Of a stretch of DNA of 64,000 nt, positions 43,388 through 52,146 are shown piece by piece; the stretch's first letter is position 1; each line of letters opens with the position of its first letter. The stretch covers positions 67,224 through 131,223 of the forward strand of contig NZ_WHUG01000019.1 in NCBI RefSeq assembly GCF_009380215.1. Direction: 5' to 3'. This DNA comes from Rugamonas aquatica (GTDB taxonomy: Bacteria > Pseudomonadota > Gammaproteobacteria > Burkholderiales > Burkholderiaceae_D). The notes under the pieces are model-generated. The model saw only the letters and a list, made by a program, of their open reading frames with translations. It was not told the DNA's origin and did no database searches. The position numbers and the translations under genes are program-made.

Positions 43388-46231
43388 ATGTCCCAGCAAC
43401 TGCACAAAGCCATGGCCGCCGGTAACCTGGCCGAAGCCGGAACGCTGGCACTGGCGCTGGCGCAGTTGGGCGAGCTGGCCATCATCGACCTGATCGGCCT
43501 GGCCAGCCTGCTGTCGGCACAGGGCAAGACCGAGCAAACCATCTCGCTGTACCAGCTGTGGCTGGAGCATTGCGATTCGCCGCTGGAATACGTGGCCTGG
43601 TACAACCTGGCCGTGGTGCTGCTGCAAACGGGCGACGAAGCCGGCGCCGAACGCGGCTACCGCCAATCGCTGAAGCTGCATCCGGGCTTCACCGAAAGCC
43701 AGCTGGGCCTGGGCGGCCTGCTGGAGCGCCGCCGCCAGCCGGAAGCGGCGCTGGCGCAGTGGCGCGCAGCGCTCGACGATCTCGACAACGCCTCGGCCGC
43801 CTCGCCGGCCTTGCAGATACGGCTGTACAACAACATCGGCAGGCTGGCCGAAGCGCAGGGCGACCTGCCGCAGGCCGAGCAGGCGCTGCTGCACAGCCTG
43901 CAACTCGACCCCAGGCAAACCCTGATCGCGCCGCTGTGGCTGAACCTGCGGCTGAAGCTGTGCGCGTGGCCGGTGTATGGCTTCGTGCCGGGCCTGAGCG
44001 AGAGCGCGCTGCGCCACGCCACCTCGGCGCTGGCGATGCTGAGTTTGAGTGACGATCCGGCCCGGCAGCTGGCGGCGGCGCAGCGCGAAGTGCGCGCCAC
44101 GCTGCCGCCGGCCCCGGCGCCGCTGGCCGACGGCGACGGCTACACCCATCGCAAGCTGCGCATCGGCTATCTGTCCAACGGCTTCGGCGCGCAGCCCATC
44201 GGCCGCATGCTGGCGGAGCTGTTCGAGCTGCACAACCGCGAGCAGATCGAAGTCTACGGTTTCTGCTGGACGCCGGAAGACGGCTCGGCGCTGCGCCAGC
44301 GCCTGCTGCGCGGCATGGACTTGCACGTGCCGATCGCCACGCTGAGCGATGCGCAGGCGGCGCAGGCGATCCGCACGCACGAGATCGACATCCTGGTCGA
44401 CCTGCACGGCCGCCTGCCCGGCGCGCGGCCCGCCATCCTGCTGCAGCGGCCGGCGCCGGTGCAGATCGCCTGGCTGGGCCAGCCCGGCACCAGCGCCATG
44501 GCCGCCATCGACTACGTGCTGGCCGACGCCGTCACGCTGCCGCCGGAACTGGCGCCGCACTACACCGAACAGCCGCTGTACCTGCCGCACTGCTACCAGC
44601 CGCAGGACCGCCTGCGTCCGCTGCCGCCGCCCGCACCCGGCGCGCGCGCCGCGTACGGCCTGCCGGAACCGGGCTTCGTCTACTGCTGCTTCAGCGCGCC
44701 CGAGCAGATCACGCCGGAACGCTACGCCACCTGGATGCGTATCCTGCATCAGGTGCCGGACAGCGTGCTGTGGCTGCAAGCGGCCGGCGAGCAGGTGCGC
44801 GACAATCTGCGGGTGGCGGCCATGCAGCGCGGCATCCCCAGCGAGCGGCTGTGCTTTGTGGATCCGGCCGCGCCGGAGCAGCAGATGGCCCGCTACCAGG
44901 CCGCCGACCTGTTCCTCGACACCGCGCCCCATGCGGCGGGTGCGGTGGCCGGCGAAGTGCTGTGGGCCGGCCTGCCGCTGCTGACCAGCACCGGCCACGG
45001 CAGCGCCAGCCGCACCAGCGCCAGCCTGCTGCACGCGGCCGGGCTGCCGGAACTGGTGACGGCCAGCGAGAAAAAATACGAAGCCAGGGCGGTGCGGCTG
45101 GCCGAGCGGCCCAAGGAACTGGCGCGGCTGCGCAACCGCCTGCGCAAGCACCGCGACACGGTGCCGCTGTTCGATACGCCGCAACTGGTGTGCGACCTGG
45201 AACAGCTGTACCTGCGGGTAGCCAAGGGAAACCAGCGCGTCATTCCCGCGCACGCGGGAATCCATACGTCGCGTGCCGGCCAGCGCAGCATGGACCGCAG
45301 CGGCGGACCGTCCCGCCTGCGCGGGAATGACGCATTGGTCAGCATCCTGATCGCCGCCGACGACCCGCTGCCGCTGGAAACCACGCTGCTCAGCGCACTG
45401 GCGCAAACCTGGGCCAACTGCGAAATCATCGTCAGCGACAGCAGCCCCGACGGCGCCTGCCGCGCCCTGCTCAAGCCGCACCTGAAAGCCCACCGCCGCC
45501 TGCGCTACGCCCACGCGCCCGGCCTGGCCCCGCTGGACAACCTCAACCACTGCCTGGCCCTGGCGCTGGGCGCCTACGTCGCCGTCGCCCCGTCCGGCGA
45601 CACGCTGGCGCCGGACAAGATCGCCGTCATGCTGCCCTACTTCCTCGACCATCCGCAGATCAGCCTGGTGGCCAGCTGGCGCCAGCCGCGCGCGCCGGAC
45701 GGCCAGGCGCTGCCGGTGGCGCCGCTGTTCGCCACCGAAATCGTGGTCGGCGGCGGCTCGCTGGCCAACCTGCTGCTGAGCGGCGACAGCGGCGGCGCCG
45801 CCACCGTCTGCGCCCCGGGCGCCCTGCTGTTCAAGCGCGCCAGCATCGGCCTGGCCTTCGGCCACTATCATGAGCGGCCCTACACCGACCGCGCCAACGT
45901 CGCCACCGCACTGACCGCACTGGCCGGCGGCGACTACGTTTACCTGCCGCAGCCGCTGTCGAGCTACCGCGCCGCGCCCGCCGTTGCGGCCTCGCCGCTG
46001 GCGCAACTGGAAGCCGGCATCGAGGCGCTGGAACTGCTGTACCAGGCCCACGCCCACGGCCACCGCTTCGAGCCGCCGGAACGCTTCCGGCAACTGCTGT
46101 CGGCCCGGCTGGCCGAATTGAACACCCTGGTCCTCACCCACTACGCACAACTGGCCGCCAACGCCGCCCATCGGATCGACGCGCTACAACGCACGATGCG
46201 CGTTGGCTACCAGCTGCTGCTGACCGCGTAA
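43388..46231 (+). CDS. Third TPR-GT41 protein, catalytically degenerate, with GT2-like domain
   Basis: 947 residues. TPR helices (about 20-185) and a GT41 region (about 245-610) align with the two paralogues. The key positions differ: the His is Gln269, the Lys is Gln440, and the T-T-x-x-D set is Ala519/Val520/Glu523. The GT41 module is therefore probably inactive or has a changed role. Residues ~617-649 (...RVIPAHAGIHTSR...SRLRGNDA) are an in-frame copy of the dispersed palindrome. A GT2-like domain (about 650-900) follows; its expected D-x-D is replaced by APSGD, so it too may be impaired. The methyltransferase domain of the paralogues is absent. It could be a scaffold or regulatory subunit, or a decaying gene; the frame is intact. 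Confidence 0.78.
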   Translation: MSQQLHKAMAAGNLAEAGTLALALAQLGELAIIDLIGLASLLSAQGKTEQTISLYQLWLEHCDSPLEYVAWYNLAVVLLQTGDEAGAERGYRQSLKLHPGFTESQLGLGGLLERRRQPEAALAQWRAALDDLDNASAASPALQIRLYNNIGRLAEAQGDLPQAEQALLHSLQLDPRQTLIAPLWLNLRLKLCAWPVYGFVPGLSESALRHATSALAMLSLSDDPARQLAAAQREVRATLPPAPAPLADGDGYTHRKLRIGYLSNGFGAQPIGRMLAELFELHNREQIEVYGFCWTPEDGSALRQRLLRGMDLHVPIATLSDAQAAQAIRTHEIDILVDLHGRLPGARPAILLQRPAPVQIAWLGQPGTSAMAAIDYVLADAVTLPPELAPHYTEQPLYLPHCYQPQDRLRPLPPPAPGARAAYGLPEPGFVYCCFSAPEQITPERYATWMRILHQVPDSVLWLQAAGEQVRDNLRVAAMQRGIPSERLCFVDPAAPEQQMARYQAADLFLDTAPHAAGAVAGEVLWAGLPLLTSTGHGSASRTSASLLHAAGLPELVTASEKKYEARAVRLAERPKELARLRNRLRKHRDTVPLFDTPQLVCDLEQLYLRVAKGNQRVIPAHAGIHTSRAGQRSMDRSGGPSRLRGNDALVSILIAADDPLPLETTLLSALAQTWANCEIIVSDSSPDGACRALLKPHLKAHRRLRYAHAPGLAPLDNLNHCLALALGAYVAVAPSGDTLAPDKIAVMLPYFLDHPQISLVASWRQPRAPDGQALPVAPLFATEIVVGGGSLANLLLSGDSGGAATVCAPGALLFKRASIGLAFGHYHERPYTDRANVATALTALAGGDYVYLPQPLSSYRAAPAVAASPLAQLEAGIEALELLYQAHAHGHRFEPPERFRQLLSARLAELNTLVLTHYAQLAANAAHRIDALQRTMRVGYQLLLTA
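45237..45332. repeat. Dispersed palindromic (REP-like) element, copy D, inside a coding sequence
   Basis: GCGTCATTCCCGCGCACGCG... and ...CGCGGGAATGACGC are the inverted ends. The element is 96 bp, a multiple of three, keeps the frame, and encodes a linker between the GT41 and GT2-like domains. Confidence 0.85.
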
Positions 46232-46233
46232 GC

Positions 46234-46797
46234 CTATGCGCGCTTGCGGCGAGCCATCAGGCCCATGACGGCCAGGCCGCCGAGCAACATGCCATAGGTT
46301 TCCGGTTCAGGCACGGCGCTGACCGAGCCCCGGGTATCGATGCCCAGCGCGATCGAGCCCTGGCCGCCAGGCACATTGTTTTTCACCACCAGCGCCAGCG
46401 AATTGAATTCGCCCCCGACCGCGCCAAAGCTCAAGCTCAGATGGCTGATGCCGGTGCCGTCGCCCTGGGCCACGTTCCAGTCGCCGACATCCTGGCCGTT
46501 GACCAGCACATCCCACTGCACGCTGGCGCCGCTGTTCAGCGTATTGCGGGTGACGTTCAGGTCCAGTTCCAGATTGGTGGTGCCGAATACGCCGCTGCCG
46601 GCATAGCCTTGCGTGACGCTGTCGCCGCGGCTCATCGACCAGAAATAGCCGATTTCCGTCGGGGTCAGGAAGCCCACCGATGACACCACCGTCGAACCGG
46701 CGGTCGGGAAGCTGAAGGAATACGTGTTTGCATGAGCTGACGCGGCCAAAACGGCGCCAATCAGAACAACGGACCGCAGGAAGTTTTTAGCTTTCAT
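46234..46797 (-). CDS. PEP-CTERM sorting-signal protein
   Basis: 187 residues. A signal peptide (1-23, ending ASAHA) leads a beta-rich domain. The C-terminus is a PEP-CTERM signal: VPEPETYGMLLGGLAVMGLM followed by ARRKRA. This directs processing by an exosortase and delivery to the cell surface or extracellular matrix, where these proteins are linked to exopolysaccharide production. The exosortase itself is not in the window. It is convergent with the third GT41 gene (stops 2 bases apart) and divergent from rfbF. Confidence 0.9.
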   Translation of the reverse strand: MKAKNFLRSVVLIGAVLAASAHANTYSFSFPTAGSTVVSSVGFLTPTEIGYFWSMSRGDSVTQGYAGSGVFGTTNLELDLNVTRNTLNSGASVQWDVLVNGQDVGDWNVAQGDGTGISHLSLSFGAVGGEFNSLALVVKNNVPGGQGSIALGIDTRGSVSAVPEPETYGMLLGGLAVMGLMARRKRA

Positions 46798-47078
46798 TTT
46801 GTAGATTCTTTCGGGAGGTGGTTTAGCTTCTGAATTACACGTCGGAAGTCGATCTTACATCTCTATCAGGAAAATTTGTTGTAAATTTTTCATTGATTTT
46901 ATCTGTCGAGCATCGATTCATGCCCCATGAAATTGCTATCGACAGCCACAATCGCAATAACTGTGGTAAATCGCCATCGCACGGTCTGTGGCACCAAATA
47001 GCCCCTGCTTTTCGTTTAAAATAGCCCGGGCGCAATAGATAATGTAGCCTGCGTCAACTCAAAATAATCGGGGATAGC
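46798..47078. other. Intergenic region between divergent PEP-CTERM and rfbF genes
   Basis: A 281-base AT-richer region that must hold both promoters. I looked for sigma-54 and RfaH (ops) elements and found none convincing. TTTAAAAT near 47016 could be a -10 element, without a clear -35. Confidence 0.4.
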
Positions 47079-47852
47079 ATGAAAGCAGTCATACTGGCTG
47101 GTGGACTGGGCACACGGCTCAGCGAAGAGACCACGGTCAAGCCGAAGCCGATGGTGGAAGTCGGCGGCAAACCTATCCTGTGGCATATCCTGAAGAGCTA
47201 CTCCGCTCACGGCATCAACGACTTCGTCATCTGCTGCGGCTATCGCGGCTATGTCATCAAGGAGTTCTTCGCCAACTACTTCCTGCACACCTCGGACGTC
47301 ACGTTCGACCTGCAAAAGAACAGCATGGAAGTGCACGAGCGCCACGCCGAACCCTGGAAAGTCACGCTGATCGACACCGGCGCCGACACCCTGACCGGCG
47401 GCCGCCTCAAGCGCGTGCGCCAGTACGTCGAAAACGACGAAGCCTTCTGCTTCACCTACGGCGACGGCGTGTCCGACATCGACATCGCCGCCTCGATCGC
47501 CTTCCACAAACAGCACGGCAAGCTGGCCACGATGACGGCCGTGCAGCCGCCGGGCCGCTTCGGCGCCATCGACATCGACGGCCAGCGCATCGTCAGCTTC
47601 AAGGAAAAACCGCAGGGCGACGGCGCCTGGATCAACGGCGGCTACTTCGTGCTGTCGCCGAAAGTGATCGACTACATCGCCGACGACAGCACCACCTGGG
47701 AAAAAGAGCCGATGGAAAAACTGGCCAGGGAAGGCCAGATGGACGCCTTCCACCACCACGGTTTCTGGCAGCCGATGGACACGCTGCGCGACAAAATCCT
47801 GTTGGAAGACCTGTGGGAAAGCGGCAAGGCCCCGTGGAAGCGATGGCCATGA
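47079..47852 (+). CDS. rfbF: Glucose-1-phosphate cytidylyltransferase
   Basis: 257 residues, full family length. The nucleotidyltransferase signature MKAVILAGGLGTRLSEETTV is followed by KPKPMVEVGGKPILWHILK, the metal-binding FTYGDGVSDIDI, EKPQGDGAWINGGYFVL and FWQPMDTLRDK. It makes CDP-glucose from glucose-1-phosphate and CTP, the entry to CDP-3,6-dideoxyhexoses. First gene of a tight operon; its stop overlaps the start of rfbG. Confidence 0.96.
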   Translation: MKAVILAGGLGTRLSEETTVKPKPMVEVGGKPILWHILKSYSAHGINDFVICCGYRGYVIKEFFANYFLHTSDVTFDLQKNSMEVHERHAEPWKVTLIDTGADTLTGGRLKRVRQYVENDEAFCFTYGDGVSDIDIAASIAFHKQHGKLATMTAVQPPGRFGAIDIDGQRIVSFKEKPQGDGAWINGGYFVLSPKVIDYIADDSTTWEKEPMEKLAREGQMDAFHHHGFWQPMDTLRDKILLEDLWESGKAPWKRWP

Positions 47853-48931
47853 ATCCATCCTTCTGGCACGGCAAGCGTGTATTCCTGACCGGGCACACCG
47901 GTTTCAAGGGGAGCTGGCTGAGCCTGTGGTTGCAGCAACTGGGCGCCCATGTCACCGGCTACGCCCTCGAAGCACCGAGCAAACCCAGCCTGTTCGAAAC
48001 GGCGCAAGTCGGCGCCGGCATGACCTCCATCATCGGCGATATCCGCGACGGCGCGGCCCTGCGCGAGGCGATGATGAAGGCGCAGCCCGAAATCGTCATC
48101 CACATGGCGGCGCAGGCGCTGGTGCGCTATTCGTACGCCAATCCGGTGGAGACCTACGCCACCAATGTCATGGGCCTGGTGAATTTCTTCGAAGCGGTGC
48201 GCAACACGCCCGGCATCAAGGCCGTGGTCAACGTCACCAGCGACAAGTGCTACGAGAACAAGGAATGGGCCTGGGGCTATCGCGAGAACGAAGCCTTCGG
48301 CGGCTACGACCCTTACAGCAACAGCAAGGCCTGCGCCGAGCTGGTGACGGCCGGCTACCGCTCGTCCTTCTTCAATCCTGAAAAATACGCCGAGCATGGC
48401 GTCGGCCTGGGCTCCGGCCGCGCCGGCAATGTGATCGGCGGCGGCGACTGGGCCGAGGACCGCCTGATCCCCGACATGGTGCGCGCCATCGCCGCCGGCA
48501 AGCCGGTACGCATCCGCAGTCCGCACGCGATCCGCCCGTGGCAGCACGTGCTGGAGCCGCTGTCGGGCTACCTGGCGCTGGCAGAACACCTGTATCTGCA
48601 AGGCGCGGATTTCGCCGAGGGATTCAACTTCGGCCCGCACGACATCGACGCCCGCCCGGTCGAATGGATCATCTCGCGCCTGTGCGAAAGCTGGGGCGAC
48701 GGCGCCGGCTGGGAACTGGACCCGCAGGCCGGCCAGCAGCCGCATGAGGCGCACTACCTGAAGCTCGATTGCTCCAAGGCCCGCAGCCGCCTGCACTGGC
48801 AGCCGCGCTGGCACCTGGGCCACACCATCGACATGATCGTCGCCTGGCACCAGGCCCACGCCCGGGGCGACGACATGCGCGCGCTGACGCTGGCGCAAAT
48901 CGACACGTATCAAAACACCGCACATCTTTAA
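47849..48931 (+). CDS. rfbG: CDP-glucose 4,6-dehydratase
   Basis: 360 residues from the ATG overlapping the rfbF stop (ATGA). Extended SDR: FLTGHTGFKGSWLSLWL (NAD-binding GxxGxxG), VIHMAAQALVRYSY, VVNVTSDKCYENKEW (catalytic Thr-Asp/Lys region), and YDPYSNSKACAELV with the YxxxK pair. It converts CDP-glucose to CDP-4-keto-6-deoxyglucose, used by RfbH encoded next. Confidence is high from sequence and from the rfbF-G-H order. Confidence 0.96.
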   Translation: MNPSFWHGKRVFLTGHTGFKGSWLSLWLQQLGAHVTGYALEAPSKPSLFETAQVGAGMTSIIGDIRDGAALREAMMKAQPEIVIHMAAQALVRYSYANPVETYATNVMGLVNFFEAVRNTPGIKAVVNVTSDKCYENKEWAWGYRENEAFGGYDPYSNSKACAELVTAGYRSSFFNPEKYAEHGVGLGSGRAGNVIGGGDWAEDRLIPDMVRAIAAGKPVRIRSPHAIRPWQHVLEPLSGYLALAEHLYLQGADFAEGFNFGPHDIDARPVEWIISRLCESWGDGAGWELDPQAGQQPHEAHYLKLDCSKARSRLHWQPRWHLGHTIDMIVAWHQAHARGDDMRALTLAQIDTYQNTAHL

Positions 48932-48941
48932 GGCAGCAATC

Positions 48942-50267
48942 ATGAGTGAAGCACAAAGCAAAGAACAACTCCGCGAACAGATCATCAAGCTGGTGGGCGA
49001 ATACGGCGCGCTGGCCAGCGTGCCCAAGGCCTTCGAGCCCGGCGTGACGGTAATCCCGCCGGCCGGCAAGGTGGTCGGCGCGCCGGAAATGGAATTGATG
49101 GTCGAAGCCTCGCTCGATGCCTGGCTGACCACCGGCCGCTTCAACGACCAGTTCGAAGCCAGGCTGGCCAAGATGATAGGCGTGGACTTCCTGATCACCG
49201 TGAACTCCGGTTCCTCGGCCAACCTGGTCGCGTTCAACACGCTGACCTCGCCGAAGCTGGGCGCGCGCGCGATCCAGCAGGGCGATGAAGTGATCGGCGT
49301 GGCGGCGGGCTTCCCGACCACCGTCAACCCGATCATCCAGTTCGGCGCGATCCCGGTGTTCGTCGACGTCGAGCTGGGCACCTACAACATCGATGTGACC
49401 AAGCTGGAAGCGGCGATCTCGCCGAAGACCAAGGCCATCATGCTGGCCCACACGCTGGGCAATCCGTACAACCTGGACGTCATCACCGCGATCTGCAAGA
49501 AGCACAATCTGTGGCTGATCGAAGACTGCTGCGACGCGCTGGGCTCCACCTACCACGGCAGGATGGTCGGCACCTTCGGCGACATCGGCACCATGTCCTT
49601 CTACCCCGCCCACCACATCACGATGGGCGAAGGCGGCGCGGTGTTCACCAACAACGCCGAACTGAAGATGATCGCCGAATCGTTCCGCGACTGGGGCCGC
49701 GACTGCTACTGCGCGCCGGGCAAGGACAACACCTGCGGCAAGCGTTTCTGCCAGTGCCTGGGCACGCTGCCGATGGGCTACGACCACAAGTACACCTACA
49801 GCCACCTGGGCTACAACCTGAAGATCACCGACATGCAGGCCGCCTGCGGCCTGGCGCAGATCGACCGCGCACCCGGCTTCATCCAGGCCCGCAAGGACAA
49901 CTTCGCGTATTTAACAGAGCGGCTGCAATCGTGCACCGAGTTCCTGATCCTGCCGGAAGCGACCGAGCATTCCGACCCGTCGTGGTTCGGTTTCCCGATG
50001 ACGCTCAAGCCGGAAGCGAACGTCTCGCGGGTCGACCTGCTGACCTATCTGGACCAGCACAAGATCGGCACCCGCCTGCTGTTCGCCGGCAATCTGACGC
50101 GCCAGCCTTACATGGTGGGCCGCAACTACCGCGTCTCCGGCGAACTGACCAACACCGACCGCGTGATGAACGACACCTTCTGGATCGGCGTCTTCCCCGG
50201 CCTGACCCGCGAGATGCTGGACTACACCGTCACCAAGCTGGAGGAATTCTTCGGCGTCGGTTTCTGA
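48942..50267 (+). CDS. rfbH: CDP-4-keto-6-deoxyglucose-3-dehydrase (E1)
   Basis: 441 residues. An aspartate-aminotransferase-fold enzyme using PMP and a [2Fe-2S] cluster for C-3 deoxygenation. Hallmarks are the His in place of the PLP-lysine (FYPAHHITMGEGG, His224) and the Cys cluster DCYCAPGKDNTCGKRFCQC. The usual reductase partner (RfbI/DdhD, ferredoxin-type) is not seen beside it. The product, CDP-4-keto-3,6-dideoxyglucose, leads to abequose, paratose, tyvelose, ascarylose or branched sugars, depending on the next enzymes. Confidence 0.95.
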   Translation: MSEAQSKEQLREQIIKLVGEYGALASVPKAFEPGVTVIPPAGKVVGAPEMELMVEASLDAWLTTGRFNDQFEARLAKMIGVDFLITVNSGSSANLVAFNTLTSPKLGARAIQQGDEVIGVAAGFPTTVNPIIQFGAIPVFVDVELGTYNIDVTKLEAAISPKTKAIMLAHTLGNPYNLDVITAICKKHNLWLIEDCCDALGSTYHGRMVGTFGDIGTMSFYPAHHITMGEGGAVFTNNAELKMIAESFRDWGRDCYCAPGKDNTCGKRFCQCLGTLPMGYDHKYTYSHLGYNLKITDMQAACGLAQIDRAPGFIQARKDNFAYLTERLQSCTEFLILPEATEHSDPSWFGFPMTLKPEANVSRVDLLTYLDQHKIGTRLLFAGNLTRQPYMVGRNYRVSGELTNTDRVMNDTFWIGVFPGLTREMLDYTVTKLEEFFGVGF

Positions 50268-50275
50268 GGGCCGCC

Positions 50276-51331
50276 ATGACACAAGCAATGCGGCATCCGA
50301 TAGAAACCGCCGACATGGCCGCCATCGTGGCCACGCCTGGCATCGACTGGAGCCGGCTGGCCGGCCAGACCGTCTGCATCACCGGCGCGTCGGGCTTCCT
50401 GCCGTCGTACATGGTCGAGACCATGCTGTACCTGAACGAGACGCGCCAGCTCGGCATCCGCGTGCTGGCCATGGTGCGCAACCGCGCCGGCTTCGAACGG
50501 CGCTACGCCCACCACGCCGGGCGCGCGGACCTGGTCTGCATCGAGCAGGATATCAGCAAGCCATTCACGCTGGACGAGCGGCCGGACTACATCATCCACG
50601 CCGCCAGCCAGGCCAGCCCGAAATACTATGCGACCGATCCGGTCGGCACGCTGAGCGCCAACACGCTGGGCACGGCGGCCCTGCTGGAACTGGCGCGCGC
50701 CAGCGGCAGCAAGGGTTTCCTTTACTTCAGCAGCAGTGAAGTCTATGGCGCCGCCAGCAAGGTGCCGACCGCCGAGCAGGATTACGGCATCGTCGATCCG
50801 ACCTCGGTGCGCGCCTGCTACGCCGAGAGCAAGCGCATGGGCGAGAACATGTGCGTGTCGTGGAGCCACCAGTACGGCATGCCCGTCAAAATCGTCCGTC
50901 CCTTCCACACCTACGGGCCGCGCATGCTGCTCGACGACGGCCGCGTCTACGCCGACTTCGTCGCCTGCATCCTGCGCAACGAGCCGATCGCGCTCAAGAG
51001 CGACGGCCTGGCCACGCGCTCGTTCTGCTACTCGGCCGACGCCGTCGCCGGCTTCTGGAAAGTGCTGCTCGACGGCGCCGCCGGCCAGGCCTACAACATC
51101 GGCAACCCGGACGGCGAGATCAGCATGCGCGCGCTGGGCCAGCTGCTGGTCGGCATGTATCCCGAAAAAGGCCTGAGCGTCAGCTACGTCGAACGTCCGC
51201 AAGGCGACAACTACCTGGCCAGCGCCGTCCAGCGCGGCGCGCCCGACATCGCCAAGGCCAACGCCCTGGGCTGGCGACCCGCCACCTCGCTGGCCGACGG
51301 CTTCCGCCGCACCATAGAAAGCTATTTGTGA
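50276..51331 (+). CDS. NAD-dependent epimerase/reductase of the CDP-dideoxysugar operon
   Basis: 351 residues from ATG 50276. Extended SDR: TVCITGASGFLPSYMVETML (Rossmann), YIIHAASQASPKYY, FLYFSSSEVYGAA and the catalytic CYAESKRMGEN (YxxxK). Then FHTYGPRMLLDDGRVYADFV and SFCYSADAVAGFW. By position it should act on the 4-keto product of RfbH, reducing or epimerising it in the manner of RfbJ/RfbS, or on a branched derivative made with the adjacent transketolase. Exact stereochemistry cannot be read from sequence. The stop overlaps the next start (TGATG). Confidence 0.85.
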   Translation: MTQAMRHPIETADMAAIVATPGIDWSRLAGQTVCITGASGFLPSYMVETMLYLNETRQLGIRVLAMVRNRAGFERRYAHHAGRADLVCIEQDISKPFTLDERPDYIIHAASQASPKYYATDPVGTLSANTLGTAALLELARASGSKGFLYFSSSEVYGAASKVPTAEQDYGIVDPTSVRACYAESKRMGENMCVSWSHQYGMPVKIVRPFHTYGPRMLLDDGRVYADFVACILRNEPIALKSDGLATRSFCYSADAVAGFWKVLLDGAAGQAYNIGNPDGEISMRALGQLLVGMYPEKGLSVSYVERPQGDNYLASAVQRGAPDIAKANALGWRPATSLADGFRRTIESYL

Positions 51332-52146
51332 TGACCGACTCCACAACCGACCTGGCGCGCCGCATCCGGCTGCAATGCCTGCACATGTGCCACACCAAGC
51401 GCGCCTCGCACCTGGGCGGCGCCTTCTCGGTGGCCGACGTGCTGGCCGTGCTGTACGGCGGCCTGCTGACCGCCGACCCGAAGCAGCCGCGCGCGCCGCA
51501 GCGCGACCGCGTGTTCTACAGCAAGGGCCATGCCTGCACCGCGCTGTACGCCACGCTGGCCGAAACCGGCTACTACGACCAGTCCGAACTGGATACCTTC
51601 ACCGACAACGGCAGCTACTTCACCTCGCACGTCAACCACAAGGTGCCGGGCGTGGAGCTGTCGACCGGCAGCCTGGGACACGCGCTGTCGGTGGCCGCCG
51701 GCGTGGCGCTGGCCGGCAAGCGCCGCCAGGCTGCGTGGCACACCTACGCCATCGTCAGCGACGGCGAGCTCGATGAAGGCTCGAACTGGGAAGCGATCCT
51801 GTTCGCGCCCCACCACCGGCTCGACAACCTGACGCTGGTGGTCGACTACAACAAGATCCAGAGCTTCGGCAGCACCGCCGAGGTGCTCAACCTCGATCCG
51901 CTGGCCGACAAGTTCAAGGCCTTCAACTGGGAGACCATCGAAGTGGACGGCCACGACCACGCGGCGCTGGCCGCCGCGCTGTCCAAGCAAGGCCGCAGCG
52001 GCAAGCCGCGCGTGGTGATCGCCCATACCGTCAAGGGCAAGGGCGTGAGCTTCATGGAACACCAGCTGGCCTGGCACTACAAGTCGCCGGACGCCGCCCA
52101 ATTCGCCGCCGCCCGCGCCGAACTGCTGCAAGAGGACCAAGCATGA
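51331..52146 (+). CDS. Transketolase-like protein, N-terminal (TPP-binding) subunit
   Basis: 271 residues. The thiamine-diphosphate Pyr/PP half of a split transketolase: RASHLGGAFSVADVLAVLYG, RVFYSKGHACTALYATLAE, GSLGHALSVAAGVALAGK and the ThDP motif SDGELDEGSNWEA...DYNKIQ. Split transketolases in sugar loci are thought to transfer two-carbon units to keto-sugars rather than serve the pentose phosphate pathway. The ATG overlaps the preceding stop, and its own stop overlaps the start of the C-terminal subunit, so the two are made in register. Confidence 0.9.
   Translation: MTDSTTDLARRIRLQCLHMCHTKRASHLGGAFSVADVLAVLYGGLLTADPKQPRAPQRDRVFYSKGHACTALYATLAETGYYDQSELDTFTDNGSYFTSHVNHKVPGVELSTGSLGHALSVAAGVALAGKRRQAAWHTYAIVSDGELDEGSNWEAILFAPHHRLDNLTLVVDYNKIQSFGSTAEVLNLDPLADKFKAFNWETIEVDGHDHAALAAALSKQGRSGKPRVVIAHTVKGKGVSFMEHQLAWHYKSPDAAQFAAARAELLQEDQA

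Noticed and set aside
46989..47003. TGGCAC followed by GC, resembling a sigma-54 promoter upstream of rfbF
   Set aside because: The GG-to-GC spacing is one base short and the TTGC half is absent.
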